NCBI GenBank assembly: GCA_024207135.1
Contig: CP042428.1
Span: 4,402,001 to 4,466,000, forward strand
From: Arthrobacter sp. C2
Lineage (GTDB): Bacteria > Actinomycetota > Actinomycetes > Actinomycetales > Micrococcaceae
Reading direction: 5' to 3'
DNA: 64,000 bases
Made by a program: the position numbers and the translations under genes. Of the stretch, positions 33,288 through 42,257 are shown piece after piece. How positions within the stretch are numbered: the first letter of the stretch is position 1; each line of letters opens with the position of its first letter. The notes under the pieces are model-generated. The model did no database searches. It worked only from the letters and a program-made list of their open reading frames with translations, and was not told the DNA's origin.

Positions 33288-34634
33288 ATGAGCACTGTCT
33301 CTCAAACGACGAAGAGCCCCCGCCTCAAGCGGGTGCTCGGGCTGCCCGCCACCGTCCTGTTCGGCCTGGCCTACATGCTGCCGCTGACGGTCTTCACGAC
33401 CTACGGCATCGTCAACCAAATCACCGAGGGGCACATCGTCACCTCGTACCTGGTGACCCTGGTTGCCATGCTGTTCACCGCCGCCAGCTACGCACGCATG
33501 GTCAAGGCCTTCCCGATGGCGGGATCCGCTTACACGTACACCCGAAAGACCCTGGGCGGGAACGTCGGATTCCTTGGCGGCTGGGCCCTGTTGCTGGACT
33601 ACCTGCTCATGCCGATGATCACGTACCTGGTGATCGGCATCTACATGCAGGCCAGCTTCCCCGCTGTCCCGCAGCCAGTGTGGATCGTGCTGTCGCTGGT
33701 CATCGTGACGGCCCTGAATGTCGCCGGCATCAAGATGGTGTCCAAGGCCAGCAGCGTCCTGCTCGTCTTCCAGACCGTTTTCCTCTTGGTGTTTGCGGCG
33801 ATGGGCATCCGTGCCGCCACGAACAACCCAATGCCCTCCATCGTGGACATGATGATCGGCCAGGGCCCGGGAACCACCGCCATCTTCGCGGGCTCCGCCA
33901 TTCTCTGCCTCTCGTTCCTCGGATTTGACGCGGTGTCCTCGCTGGCCGAAGAGACCATCGACCCCAAGAAAGTCATTCCCAAGGCAATCATCCTGGTCAC
34001 CCTGCTCGGCGGCGTGCTGTTCGTCATCATCTCGGTGATCGCCAACCTCGCGTTCCCCGATTGGAGCGCCTACACCAGCGTTGACTCCGCGGCGCTGGAC
34101 GTCACCCATGCCGCAGGCGGCGCATTCCTCGAAGCGTTCTTCACCGCCGCCTACATCGCCGGATGCTTCGGGGCGGTGCTGGCCTCCCAGACCACCGTCT
34201 CTCGCATCCTCTACTCGATGGGCCGCGACGGCGTCCTGCCGCGCCGGGTCTTCGGGCACTTGCACCCGAAGTTCCGGACCCCTGTCTACTCGACCCTGGC
34301 CGTCGGCGCCATCGGCCTGCTCGCCCTGGTCATCGACCTCACCCTGGCCTCCTCGCTGATCAGCTTTGGAGCGCTCTCCGCCTTCACGCTCGTGAACATC
34401 GCCGTCATCAAGCACTACTACATCGACCAGAAGCGCCGCTCGGGGCTGGACGCGGTCCGGTACCTTGCGGCCCCGGCCATCGGCGTCATCCTTTGCCTCT
34501 GGCTGTGGTCCAGCCTCTCCATGAGCGCCTTCGTTGTCGGGTTCACCTGGCTGGCGATCGGAATGGTGTATCTGGCGGTGCTCACCCGCGGATTCCGCAA
34601 GGCGCCGCCCGAACTCCCCGTCGCCGACGACTAG
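33288..34634 (+). CDS. APC family amino-acid/amine permease
   Basis: The 448-residue product has about 12 hydrophobic segments and APC-superfamily signatures (TVLFGLAYMLPLTVFTTYG, KAFPMAGSAYTYTRKTLGG, LSFLGFDAVSSLAEETIDPK, SRILYSMGRDGVLPRRVFG). It imports an amino acid or amine by ion or substrate exchange. The ATG at 33288 follows TTGGAGTGGAA. It heads an operon with HyuA-, HyuB- and FAD-oxidoreductase-type genes, which suggests the substrate is an amino-acid-like compound or its lactam. It is divergent from regulator 2. It differs in sequence from the damaged permease copies elsewhere in the window. Confidence 0.9.
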   Translation: MSTVSQTTKSPRLKRVLGLPATVLFGLAYMLPLTVFTTYGIVNQITEGHIVTSYLVTLVAMLFTAASYARMVKAFPMAGSAYTYTRKTLGGNVGFLGGWALLLDYLLMPMITYLVIGIYMQASFPAVPQPVWIVLSLVIVTALNVAGIKMVSKASSVLLVFQTVFLLVFAAMGIRAATNNPMPSIVDMMIGQGPGTTAIFAGSAILCLSFLGFDAVSSLAEETIDPKKVIPKAIILVTLLGGVLFVIISVIANLAFPDWSAYTSVDSAALDVTHAAGGAFLEAFFTAAYIAGCFGAVLASQTTVSRILYSMGRDGVLPRRVFGHLHPKFRTPVYSTLAVGAIGLLALVIDLTLASSLISFGALSAFTLVNIAVIKHYYIDQKRRSGLDAVRYLAAPAIGVILCLWLWSSLSMSAFVVGFTWLAIGMVYLAVLTRGFRKAPPELPVADD

Positions 34635-34690
34635 CCGCCATGCAACCCCCATCAGCCGCACCCCGCTCCACGCACAACCAAAGGAACACC

Positions 34691-36742
34691 ATGACTTCGC
34701 TCGCCCAATGGATCGTCAGCATCGACGCCGGCGGAACATTCACGGACGCCATTGCCCATGCCAACGACGGCCGAACGCTGGTCACCAAGACGGCCTCAAC
34801 CCCGGATGACCCGTCCCGCGGACTGACCAACGCCGTTGCCGAACTCGCCGCCCAGGGCATGGACCTGAACGAGGTCAAACTGGTCTGCCACGGCACCACC
34901 GTGGCCACCAACGCCACACTGACCGGAAACCTGGCACGCATCGCACTGATCACCACTCGCGGTTTTCGGGATGTCATGGCGTACCGCCAGGGCAGCCGCC
35001 CGCAGGTCTACAGCCTGAAACCGGAACGCCCCAACGAACTGGTCGAACGGCACGCGCGCTTCGAAGTCAACGAACGCATCGCAAGCAATGGCTCGGTGGT
35101 GACCGCCCTGCAGCAGGAGGACATCGACGCCGTGCTGGAGAAGATCGCGGCCCTGGAACCCGAAGCCATCGCCGTCAGCCTCCTCTTTAGCTACCTAAAC
35201 CCGGTCCACGAGGACATGCTGCTGGCGGCCCTCGAAAAGCGCTTCCCGGACACCCCTATCACCATCTCGAGCCAGGTGGCCCGCGAGTTCCGCGAATACC
35301 CGCGCACCGCCACCACGGTCATCAATGCGGCTCTTCGTCCCGTGGTCGGGGCCTACCTCGAGCGGGCCGCCGGATCACTGGCCGCCGGCGGGGTCCTGGC
35401 ACCGTTCCAGGTCATGCAGTCCAACGGCGGCTGCGTCCCGGCCGGGCGCGCCGCCGGCCAGGCGCACCGCCTGATCCTGTCCGGACCCGCCGGGGGAGTC
35501 TCCGGTCTGTTGCGCGGCGCCGCCGAGCACGGGTTGCCCAACGTCATCAGTCTCGACATGGGCGGAACAAGCGTCGATGTGTGCCTGGTGCGGGGTTCGC
35601 TGGCCCCGTACACGAGCATGCAGGTAGTCCAGGACCACACGCTGATCGCCCCGACGGTGGACATCCACACCATCGGCGCCGGCGGTGGATCGATCGCCTG
35701 GGTGGACCGCACCAAGCGCCTGCGCGTGGGTCCGCAGTCGGCCAAGGCCGTCCCGGGGCCGGCAAGCTACGGCCGCGGCGGCACCGAGGCAACGCTGACC
35801 GACGCGCACGTGGTGCTGGGAACGCTGGGGTCCGGCGCGCTGGCCGGGGACCTGCGACTCGACTACGCCGCGGCCGAAAAGGCCGTGCGGGAGATCGGCG
35901 AGCAGCTGGGCATGGGTGTCATCGAGGCCGCGGAGGCCATCCTGGCGATCGCCATGGCCCACATGGTTCGGGCCGTCCGCAAGGTCAGCGTCGAGCGCGG
36001 CCTGGATCCGCGCGAATTCTCGCTCTTCCCCTTCGGCGGGGCAGGACCGCTGCACGCCGGCCTGCTGCTGCGCCACCTGGGGCTGTCCAGCGTCGTGGTT
36101 CCCCACCAGCCGGGGCTCTATTCCGCCGACGGCCTGTTGGCAGCGGGCCTGCGTATCGACGACTCGCAGACCGTGCTGCGCCCCTTCGGTGCGGACGCCC
36201 TCCCGCCCGTTTCCCGGTGGCTTGTCGAACGCCGGGACGAGCTGGTCCGGCAGGTCATCGAGGACGGCGCGGCCGCCGGCAGCGTGCGGACCTCGGTCAC
36301 CGTCGACTGCCGCTACCTGGGACAGGGCTACGAGCTCAGCGTGCCGCTTGACGGCGCTTCGGTGGAGGACCTGGAGCTGATCGCCGAGCGGTTCCACCCG
36401 CTGCACCGCGAGCTCTACGGGCACAGCTCGGAGCGCGAAACTGTGGAAATCGTCACGGTGCGCCTGGCCGTCACCGGAGGCTTCGACCGCGTGGCGCAGC
36501 CGGCCCGAGCCGCCGGCACCACGGGACCCGCGGATGCCGCCATCGTCGGCCGTCGCACCGTCCACCTGCCCGGCACCGGTGAAACCACCACCGCCATCTA
36601 CGACCGCACCAAACTCCAGCCGGGCAACACGCTGGCCGGACCAGCCATCGTCCAGCAGATGGACGCGACCACCGTCCTGCTGGGCGGGCAGACTGGCCGC
36701 GTCACGGCCAACGGAGACATCATCATCACGGAGGACAACTAG
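34691..36742 (+). CDS. hyuA: Hydantoinase/oxoprolinase subunit A
   Basis: The 683-residue product is a HyuA-type ATPase subunit. It has the N-terminal sugar-kinase-like motif SIDAGGTFTDAIAHANDG, CHGTTVATNATL, the second phosphate motif ISLDMGGTSVDVCLV, and GAGGGSIAWVD, with SLFPFGGAGPLHA near residue 450. With HyuB such proteins open the ring of hydantoins, 5-oxoproline or related lactams using ATP. The start at 34691 (MTSLAQW) follows AAGGAACACC; the frame is open much further upstream but overlaps the permease gene without similarity. HyuB begins 2 bases after the stop. Confidence 0.9.
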   Translation: MTSLAQWIVSIDAGGTFTDAIAHANDGRTLVTKTASTPDDPSRGLTNAVAELAAQGMDLNEVKLVCHGTTVATNATLTGNLARIALITTRGFRDVMAYRQGSRPQVYSLKPERPNELVERHARFEVNERIASNGSVVTALQQEDIDAVLEKIAALEPEAIAVSLLFSYLNPVHEDMLLAALEKRFPDTPITISSQVAREFREYPRTATTVINAALRPVVGAYLERAAGSLAAGGVLAPFQVMQSNGGCVPAGRAAGQAHRLILSGPAGGVSGLLRGAAEHGLPNVISLDMGGTSVDVCLVRGSLAPYTSMQVVQDHTLIAPTVDIHTIGAGGGSIAWVDRTKRLRVGPQSAKAVPGPASYGRGGTEATLTDAHVVLGTLGSGALAGDLRLDYAAAEKAVREIGEQLGMGVIEAAEAILAIAMAHMVRAVRKVSVERGLDPREFSLFPFGGAGPLHAGLLLRHLGLSSVVVPHQPGLYSADGLLAAGLRIDDSQTVLRPFGADALPPVSRWLVERRDELVRQVIEDGAAAGSVRTSVTVDCRYLGQGYELSVPLDGASVEDLELIAERFHPLHRELYGHSSERETVEIVTVRLAVTGGFDRVAQPARAAGTTGPADAAIVGRRTVHLPGTGETTTAIYDRTKLQPGNTLAGPAIVQQMDATTVLLGGQTGRVTANGDIIITEDN

Positions 36743-36744
36743 CC

Positions 36745-38421
36745 ATGACCACACTGACCGAGCACACCGCCACCGCCCTCGAACCGGAGGTGGACACCGT
36801 GACCTTCGAGGTGCTTTCCTCCGCGCTGACCTCCATCGCCGAGGAAATGGGCGTCGTCCTCAAGCGCTCCAGCTACAGCCCGATCATCCGCGACATGGAC
36901 GACTTCTCCTGTGCCCTGTTCACCGCCGACGGCGACCTGGTCGCCCAGGCCGATTACATCCCCGCACAGCTTGGCGCCATGTCCCTGGTGGTCAAGGCCA
37001 TCATCGAGCGCTGGGACGGACACATCAGCGACGGCGACGCCTTCATCTGCAACCACCCGTTCCTCGGCGCCATGCACCTTCCGGACGTCAACGTGGTGAC
37101 CCCGATCTACGTTGAGGGGATCCTTTCGGGATGGAGCGGCACAGCCGCCCACCACATCGACGTCGGCGGCGTGAACCCGGGCAGCGAGGGCCCCGAACTG
37201 GAAGACATCTTCGCCGAGGGCCTGATCCTGCCGCCGGTCCGCTTGTCCATCGCAGGGGTCGAGAACCCCGACGTCATCTCGATCATCACCGACAACATCC
37301 GCGACCCGCTGAGCACCGTCAGCGACCTGCGCGCCCAGCGCGCCGCCTGTGTGCTGGGATACCAGCGACTGAACGAACTTGCCGGGCAGTACGGCCTGGA
37401 CGTGGTCGGCTCCGTGATGCGCCGAAACCTCGACGTGGTCGAGCTCGCGGTCCGCAACGCCCTGCTGGATCTGCCCGACGGCGAGGGCGAGGCCGAGGGC
37501 TTCCTCGACGACGACGGCCTCGACGGCCCGCCCACCCGTATCCATGCCAAGGTCAGCAAGGTCGGCGACACCCTTCACCTCGACCTCTCCGGCTCCAGCG
37601 CCCAGGTCCGTGGCGCCATGAACGTGCCCTGGGCCAGCGCCCGCGCCGGCATCGTCTATGCGGTGCGGGCCGTGGTCGCCCCCGACCTGGGGTCCAACGA
37701 CGGACTGCTGCGCGCCGTGGAAATCAACGCCCCGCTGGGCTCGGTGCTCAACCCGATGGCCCCGGCGGCCGTGTCGATCCGCCACAATACCTGCCAGCGC
37801 TTTGCCGACACGTTGATCCGTGCGCTGACCGACATGTGGCCCGAGGCCGCCGTGGGCAGCAGCACCGTCAGCTTCTTCTGCATGAACGTGGGCAGCACCT
37901 CCCCGGTCACCGGACGTCCGGCCGTCATGGCCGACGTGGTGGGCGGCGGCACCGGCGCCACCGGCGAGGGCGACGGACTCGATGGGGTGGACACCTACAT
38001 GTCCAACGTGGGCGTGATGCCGGCCGAGGTCGTGGAAACGAACTACCGCATCCGGATCCTGCGCAACGAATTCGTTCCCGGCTCCCAGGGAACCGGCAGG
38101 TTCAACGGCGGCCTGGGGCTGCGCCGGGAATACGAGATCCTTGAGCACCCGCAGCGGGCCACCTTTTACGCGGAACAAACCAAGGCGGGATTTGCCCCGG
38201 AGGGCGCCTCCGGGGGAAGCTCCGGCCAGCCGACCAAAATCACGCTCATCTCCCCGGACGGCACCGAAACCATGGTGAAAACCAAGACCTCCACCACGCT
38301 GCAGCCCGGCACCATCGTGCGCGTCGAGACCGCAGGCGGCGGCGGCTTCGGGCCGGCAGCGGAGCGCAGCGAGTCGGCGCGCGAGTCGGACGAGCGCAAT
38401 GGATTGGTGGTCTTCCCATGA
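36745..38421 (+). CDS. hyuB: Hydantoinase/oxoprolinase subunit B
   Basis: The 558-residue product has the HyuB family features: VTFEVLSSALTSIAEEMGVV, LKRSSYSPIIRDMDDFSCAL, NHPFLGAMHLPDVNVVTPIY, SGWSGTAAHHIDVGG, and the late GSQGTGRFNGGLGLRREYE. It acts with the preceding HyuA as one ATP-dependent ring-opening amidohydrolase in the cytoplasm. Which lactam or hydantoin is used cannot be told. The stop overlaps the start of the oxidoreductase gene (ATGA). Confidence 0.9.
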   Translation: MTTLTEHTATALEPEVDTVTFEVLSSALTSIAEEMGVVLKRSSYSPIIRDMDDFSCALFTADGDLVAQADYIPAQLGAMSLVVKAIIERWDGHISDGDAFICNHPFLGAMHLPDVNVVTPIYVEGILSGWSGTAAHHIDVGGVNPGSEGPELEDIFAEGLILPPVRLSIAGVENPDVISIITDNIRDPLSTVSDLRAQRAACVLGYQRLNELAGQYGLDVVGSVMRRNLDVVELAVRNALLDLPDGEGEAEGFLDDDGLDGPPTRIHAKVSKVGDTLHLDLSGSSAQVRGAMNVPWASARAGIVYAVRAVVAPDLGSNDGLLRAVEINAPLGSVLNPMAPAAVSIRHNTCQRFADTLIRALTDMWPEAAVGSSTVSFFCMNVGSTSPVTGRPAVMADVVGGGTGATGEGDGLDGVDTYMSNVGVMPAEVVETNYRIRILRNEFVPGSQGTGRFNGGLGLRREYEILEHPQRATFYAEQTKAGFAPEGASGGSSGQPTKITLISPDGTETMVKTKTSTTLQPGTIVRVETAGGGGFGPAAERSESARESDERNGLVVFP

Positions 38422-39830
38422 CCGGCACGAACATGACCGGCAGCGCGGTCGAGGACGCGCTGGCCGGCGCCGTGAACTCCGCGGTGTGGTTCGACGGATT
38501 CGAACGCAAACCCGCCGACGTCCTCGTCGGCAGCCACGAATGCGACCTGCTCATCGTCGGGGCCGGCTTCGGGGGGCTCTGGGCGGCTATGCGTGCCCGG
38601 GCACGCCACCCGGACTGGTCGATCACCGTCGTGGATGCACAGGAAATCGGCCGCGCGGCCTCCGGACGCAACGGAGGGTTCGTGTCCTACAGCGTGACCC
38701 ACGGCCTGGCCAACGCCCTGGCACGATGGCCCAAGGAAGCCAGCCATCTCGAACGCCTGGGTTTGGAGAACCTGCAGGGGTTCGCCGACGACCTCCGGAC
38801 CGCCTGCATCGACGGGGGCTTCCGCGCGGCGGGCAAGCTCCAGGTTGCCACGGCACCGCACCAACTGGAGGAACTCGCTGCGTCGGTGTCCAAGGCCAAG
38901 GAATATGGTCGGCCGCTGGAATTGCTCGATGCGGAACAAACCCGGGCCCGCATCGATTCGCCGACGTTCATCGGCGGTGTATTGGATCCGGTGGGTACCT
39001 GCCTGGTGGAGCCGTACAAGTTGGCGATGGAGATGCGCGACGCGCTGGCCCGGCAGGGGGTGGTGTTCTTCGAACACACGCCGGCGCAGAAACTAGAGGC
39101 CGACGGAGCGGGGATGCGCGTGCGCACCCCGGCCGGGAACATCGTGGCAGGCAAGGTCGTGCTGGCCACCAGCGCGTTCCCCGCGCTGCTGCTCCGCAAC
39201 AGGATGACCACGGTGCCGGTCTACGACTACGCCCTGGCCACCGAGCCGCTGACCGACGGGCAATTCGAGTCGATCGGCTGGCGCTCGCGTGAGGGGTTGA
39301 CCGACTCCGCGAACCAGTTCCACTATTCGCGGGTGACCGAGGACGGGAGGATCCTCTGGGGCGGCTACGACGCGATCTACCACTACGGCCGGCGCATCTC
39401 CACCGAGTTGGAGAACCGCCCCGGGACTTTCCGGAAACTCGCGGAGCAGTTCTTCGAGACCTTCCCGCAGCTCGAGGTGTCTTTCAGCCATGCCTGGGGC
39501 GGAGTCATCGATACCTCGACCCGGTTCAGCGCGGAGTACGGAACCGCTTTCGGGAAGCGCGTCGCCTATGTCCTGGGGCATACGGGGCTTGGCATGGGGG
39601 CGAGCCGTTTTGCCGCCGACACCATGTTGGACCTGCTTGATGGCCTGGATACGGAGCGGACCAGGCTTGACATGGTGAGGCGTCGGGCGGTCCCGTTTCC
39701 GCCCGAACCGGTGTGCGCGGCGGGGATCAACCTTACCCGGTACGAGCTTGCCCGTTCGGACCGGAACGAGGGTCGGCGTGGGCTCTGGCTCAAGGCCATG
39801 GACGCGTTGGGGCTGGGATTCGATTCCTGA
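38418..39830 (+). CDS. FAD-dependent amine oxidoreductase (DAO/PuuB-like)
   Basis: The 470-residue product has a DAO-type FAD fold (CDLLIVGAGFGGLWAAMRA, then GRAASGRNGGFVSYSVTHGL) and the C-terminal FAD contact ...AYVLGHTGLGMGASRFAAD. The motif AASGRNGG is typical of PuuB/OrdL-type oxidases acting on secondary amines such as gamma-glutamyl-putrescine. It is coupled by ATGA to hyuB and is the last gene of the permease operon, so it probably oxidises the amine released after ring opening or before it. A leading segment of about 30 residues precedes the FAD motif. Confidence 0.87.
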   Translation: MTGTNMTGSAVEDALAGAVNSAVWFDGFERKPADVLVGSHECDLLIVGAGFGGLWAAMRARARHPDWSITVVDAQEIGRAASGRNGGFVSYSVTHGLANALARWPKEASHLERLGLENLQGFADDLRTACIDGGFRAAGKLQVATAPHQLEELAASVSKAKEYGRPLELLDAEQTRARIDSPTFIGGVLDPVGTCLVEPYKLAMEMRDALARQGVVFFEHTPAQKLEADGAGMRVRTPAGNIVAGKVVLATSAFPALLLRNRMTTVPVYDYALATEPLTDGQFESIGWRSREGLTDSANQFHYSRVTEDGRILWGGYDAIYHYGRRISTELENRPGTFRKLAEQFFETFPQLEVSFSHAWGGVIDTSTRFSAEYGTAFGKRVAYVLGHTGLGMGASRFAADTMLDLLDGLDTERTRLDMVRRRAVPFPPEPVCAAGINLTRYELARSDRNEGRRGLWLKAMDALGLGFDS

Positions 39831-40074
39831 CCTCCCGGATTTCCCATCGGCCGGAGGCTTCCCCGGGAGCTGCTGCCTGCGCGGGTCAGGAAGTCCGTGC
39901 GCTGGATCGGTTCGTGCCGCAGGACAGCGAAGCCCCGCCCGTGATGCTGGACGACCAATGGGCGGTCCAATGACGGAACTTTGATTGGGAATCATGGGCT
40001 TGGGGCGTAGGCGCGGTATCGACGGCTAACGCACTCGGAGCGGCGACGCTCGGTGATGTTCGAAACGACGACCC

Positions 40075-40100
40075 GCGGCCGCCCCTCTTGGGGCGGTCGC
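40075..40100 (-). terminator. Hairpin after the intact DJ-1 gene
   Basis: GCGGCCGCCCC / GGGGCGGTCGC (11-bp arms, one G-U pair, TCTT loop), 22 bases beyond the stop of the minus-strand gene at 40123. It is equivalent to the hairpins at 3884 and 19730. The rest of 39831..40122 shows no gene. Confidence 0.6.
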
Positions 40101-40122
40101 AAGTCTCAGTGCTCCAGCGGCA

Positions 40123-40902
40123 TCAGTGCTCGGTGTGCGCCTCGGCCGCCTTCTTGGCAGCCTTTTCGGCGTCCTTCTCGGCGCGAAGTGCCGCGGCCTC
40201 GTCGTGTTCCTCGACCTTCTCCTGGTGGATGACCTCGGCCAGTAGCTTCTCCATTTCCTTGGCCACGCGGGCCGCGGACGCGGGGTTCTGGCCGGTCACC
40301 AGTCGTTCGTCCACCACGACGTTCTCCGTGAAGTTCTCCGCCGGCACGTGGGTGGCGCCCTGCTCCTCGAGCCGGTCCGCCAGGAGGAACGGGACGACCT
40401 TCTCCTTACCCACGGCAACTTCCTCCTCGTTGGTGAAGGCAGCAACCCTCCGGCCCTCGACGAGTCGGAACCCGTTGTCCAGTTCCACGTTCACCAGGCC
40501 TGCAGGTCCGTGGCAGACCGCGCCGACCACGCCGCCCTTGTCGTAGACGCTGGCCACCAGGTTCTGCAGGCCTTCGCTTTCGGGGAAGTCCCACATGGCG
40601 CCGTGGCCTCCCACGAGGTACACGGCGTCGTATTGTTCGGGGTCAACCACGGCGACGCGGGCGGTGTTGTAGAGGCCGGCGCGCGTGGTTTCGTCTTCGG
40701 TGAAGGCGACCTGGATGGGATCTTCAGGATCCACTGTGTCGCGCGGGGGCTGGCCTCCCTGGATGGAGGCGAAGTCGACGAAATGCCCGGAATCCTTGAA
40801 GACCTTCCAGGGGTGTGCGGCCTCGGCCACGTTGTAGCCGGTCTTCTCTCCCGTATCGGCGATCTCGGAAACGCTGGTCAGAACCATGAGGATTTTCTTC
40901 AT
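40123..40902 (-). CDS. DJ-1/PfpI family protein (type 1 glutamine amidotransferase-like)
   Basis: The 259-residue product is an Hsp31-type DJ-1 family member. It has the N-terminal KKILMVLTSVSEI, a VYLVGGHGAMWDFPES oxyanion region, and the nucleophile elbow GGVVGAVCHGPAGLVNV with the reactive Cys, followed by TENFTENVVVDERLVTGQNPAS-type segments. Relatives act as glyoxalase III, deglycase-like or chaperone proteins under stress. A charged tail of about 35 residues (Lys/Glu/Ala/His-rich) extends beyond the domain. The ATG at 40902 follows AAAGGAGCACTAC. An IS982 element lies only 28 bases upstream of the start, so the native promoter may be displaced. Confidence 0.9.
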   Translation of the reverse strand: MKKILMVLTSVSEIADTGEKTGYNVAEAAHPWKVFKDSGHFVDFASIQGGQPPRDTVDPEDPIQVAFTEDETTRAGLYNTARVAVVDPEQYDAVYLVGGHGAMWDFPESEGLQNLVASVYDKGGVVGAVCHGPAGLVNVELDNGFRLVEGRRVAAFTNEEEVAVGKEKVVPFLLADRLEEQGATHVPAENFTENVVVDERLVTGQNPASAARVAKEMEKLLAEVIHQEKVEEHDEAAALRAEKDAEKAAKKAAEAHTEH

Positions 40903-40954
40903 GTAGTGCTCCTTTCGTCCACTTCCCACCCTAGATGATTAAGTCCTAATGAAG

Positions 40955-41861
40955 TCAGTGGTCGTAGGCGGTCAGGGAGCGCTTTCGGGGTGCGTTGGTC
41001 TTCCAGTTGTGCCAGATCCCGGCCGCGAGGGCCAGAAGCTTTGAGGCGACGCGGGCGTAAAGTCCGCCGAGGGTCCGGGCGCCGTGGTGCTCGAGCCCGA
41101 GCTGGCCCTTGAGGCTGTCGAAGACGGACTCGATCCACTGGCGGATGCCCCCGAACTTCCCGAAGCGGGGTTTTTCGTCCTTGCGGTCCGGCCGCACCAG
41201 GTTGGCACCGAGGTCCTCGGCGATGAACCGCTCGAAGTCCCTGCCGGCGAAGCCCTTGTCGGCGAGGATGACCTGCCCGTCGCGGACCAGGTGGTGGTCG
41301 TGGCGCAGCAGGGCCTCGGTGACCTCGCGTTCCCCGAGTTTCGGGTTGGCCAGTCCCCAGATCACCGGCATGCCTTCCGGGGTGCTGATCAGGTACAGGC
41401 GGAAGCCCCAGAAGTAGCGCGAGTGCGAGGCGCAGTATCCGTAGCCGGCGTGCTCGGCCAGGTCGGAGCGCTTGACGGTTTCGCGGCTGGTGCCGCACGG
41501 GACCGGGGTCGAATCGAGCAGGCGGAGGATCTCGTGCCAGGATTCGGTGTCCCCGGGCCAGGGCGGTGATCACCGCACTGATCAGTGTTCCGGCGGCGCG
41601 CACGCGCTTGTTGTATCCCGATTGCTGCGGGATCCCGGGGAATAGCCCGCTCAGGTGGGTGCGCGCATAGCGGACCCATCGCGATTCGGAGGAATGCCCG
41701 TGCAAGAGGTGTTGGGCCACGACCAGGCACAGCAGCTCGGCGTCGCTAAGCGCGGCCTTGCGGCCGGGTTTGCTCGAGCGGTCGTATCCCAAATCCGGCA
41801 GGACACGATCGGTCAGTAGGACGTAGAGTGTGGTCAGGAGGGTGTTGAGTTTTGGGTTCAC
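40955..41861 (-). pseudogene. IS982 family transposase with one frameshift
   Basis: The first frame encodes MNPKLNTLLTTLYVLLTDRV ... SRWVRYARTHLSGLFPGIPQQ ... ISAVITALA. At about 41565, within the run GGCCCGGGGAC, it must shift one base to continue as PGDTESWHEILRLLDSTPVP, CGTSRETVKRSDLAEHAGYG, ... ILADKGFAGRDFERF ... RQWIESVFDSLKGQLGLEHH, ending TAYDH. The DDE residues are visible in LDSTP, ADKG and ESVF. Without the shift the protein would be complete (about 300 residues). The G/C run makes a sequencing error possible. Confidence 0.8.
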
Positions 41862-41892
41862 ATACGAGGCTTAACACTCTCCGCCAGCGATT

Positions 41893-41926
41893 AAAAGACC
41901 CCAGTTCATATGAACTGGGGTCTTTT
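41893..41926. terminator. 34-bp perfect palindrome inside IS982
   Basis: The arms AAAAGACCCCAGTTCAT and ATGAACTGGGGTCTTTT meet without a spacer and give T-runs on both strands. It lies between the IS right end and the transposase start, where it would act as a bidirectional terminator and stop outside transcription from entering the transposase gene. Confidence 0.7.
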
Positions 41927-42217
41927 TGTCCTTGGGACCGATTAGGACTTATTCATCTAGGCGAGCACCCGAGACCTGCCTACCCCCATGTGCGGTCTAC
42001 CATCCTGAATTTCGCAGTTGCGAACGGTGAGCACCAACGGCGTTCAATGGTCGGGTTCCTAGCTCCAGGATGTCGCGTTGGGCCATCGGCTTGGGGACGG
42101 GCCCCGACAGAGCCGCCCCCAAGAGAAGCCCTGTCATGCGGAATAGCGACCAACCTTCATGAAGGAAATGGCCGCACTTTGCTGTTTCGTGACACTTCAG
42201 GTTTCCCAGCGCCCACA

Positions 42218-42257
42218 GAAGGACCCTGACGCGTTGACGCACGCGTCAGGGTCCTTC
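42218..42257. terminator. 16-bp stem-loop
   Basis: GAAGGACCCTGACGCG (42218-42233) pairs perfectly with CGCGTCAGGGTCCTTC (42242-42257), with an 8-base loop. It touches the stop codon of the small minus-strand frame 42257..42403 and is the only reason to take that frame seriously. It may instead be a stray terminator of a lost gene. The surrounding 41961..42217 and 42404..42814 show no recognisable gene. Confidence 0.55.

Larger units (their letters stand above)
40931..41960 (-). mobile_element. IS982 family insertion sequence
   Basis: The ends are 20-bp inverted repeats, CTAGATGATTAAGTCCTAAT at 40931-40950 and its counterpart ATTAGGACTTATTCATCTAG at 41941-41960, with one mismatch. The match continues one base outward on each side. 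The single gene inside is an IS982-type transposase on the minus strand. No target-site duplication is evident in the flanks. The length (1030 bp) is typical of the family. Confidence 0.85.

Noticed and set aside
33258-34661. 467-codon minus-strand frame opposite the APC permease
   Set aside because: Low-complexity, Asp/Gly/Arg/His-rich translation; it is the antisense shadow of a clear permease gene in high-GC DNA.
35375-38178. Long minus-strand frames (35375..36754 and 36739..38178) opposite hyuA and hyuB
   Set aside because: No recognisable domain, skewed composition, and fully covered by well-supported plus-strand genes.
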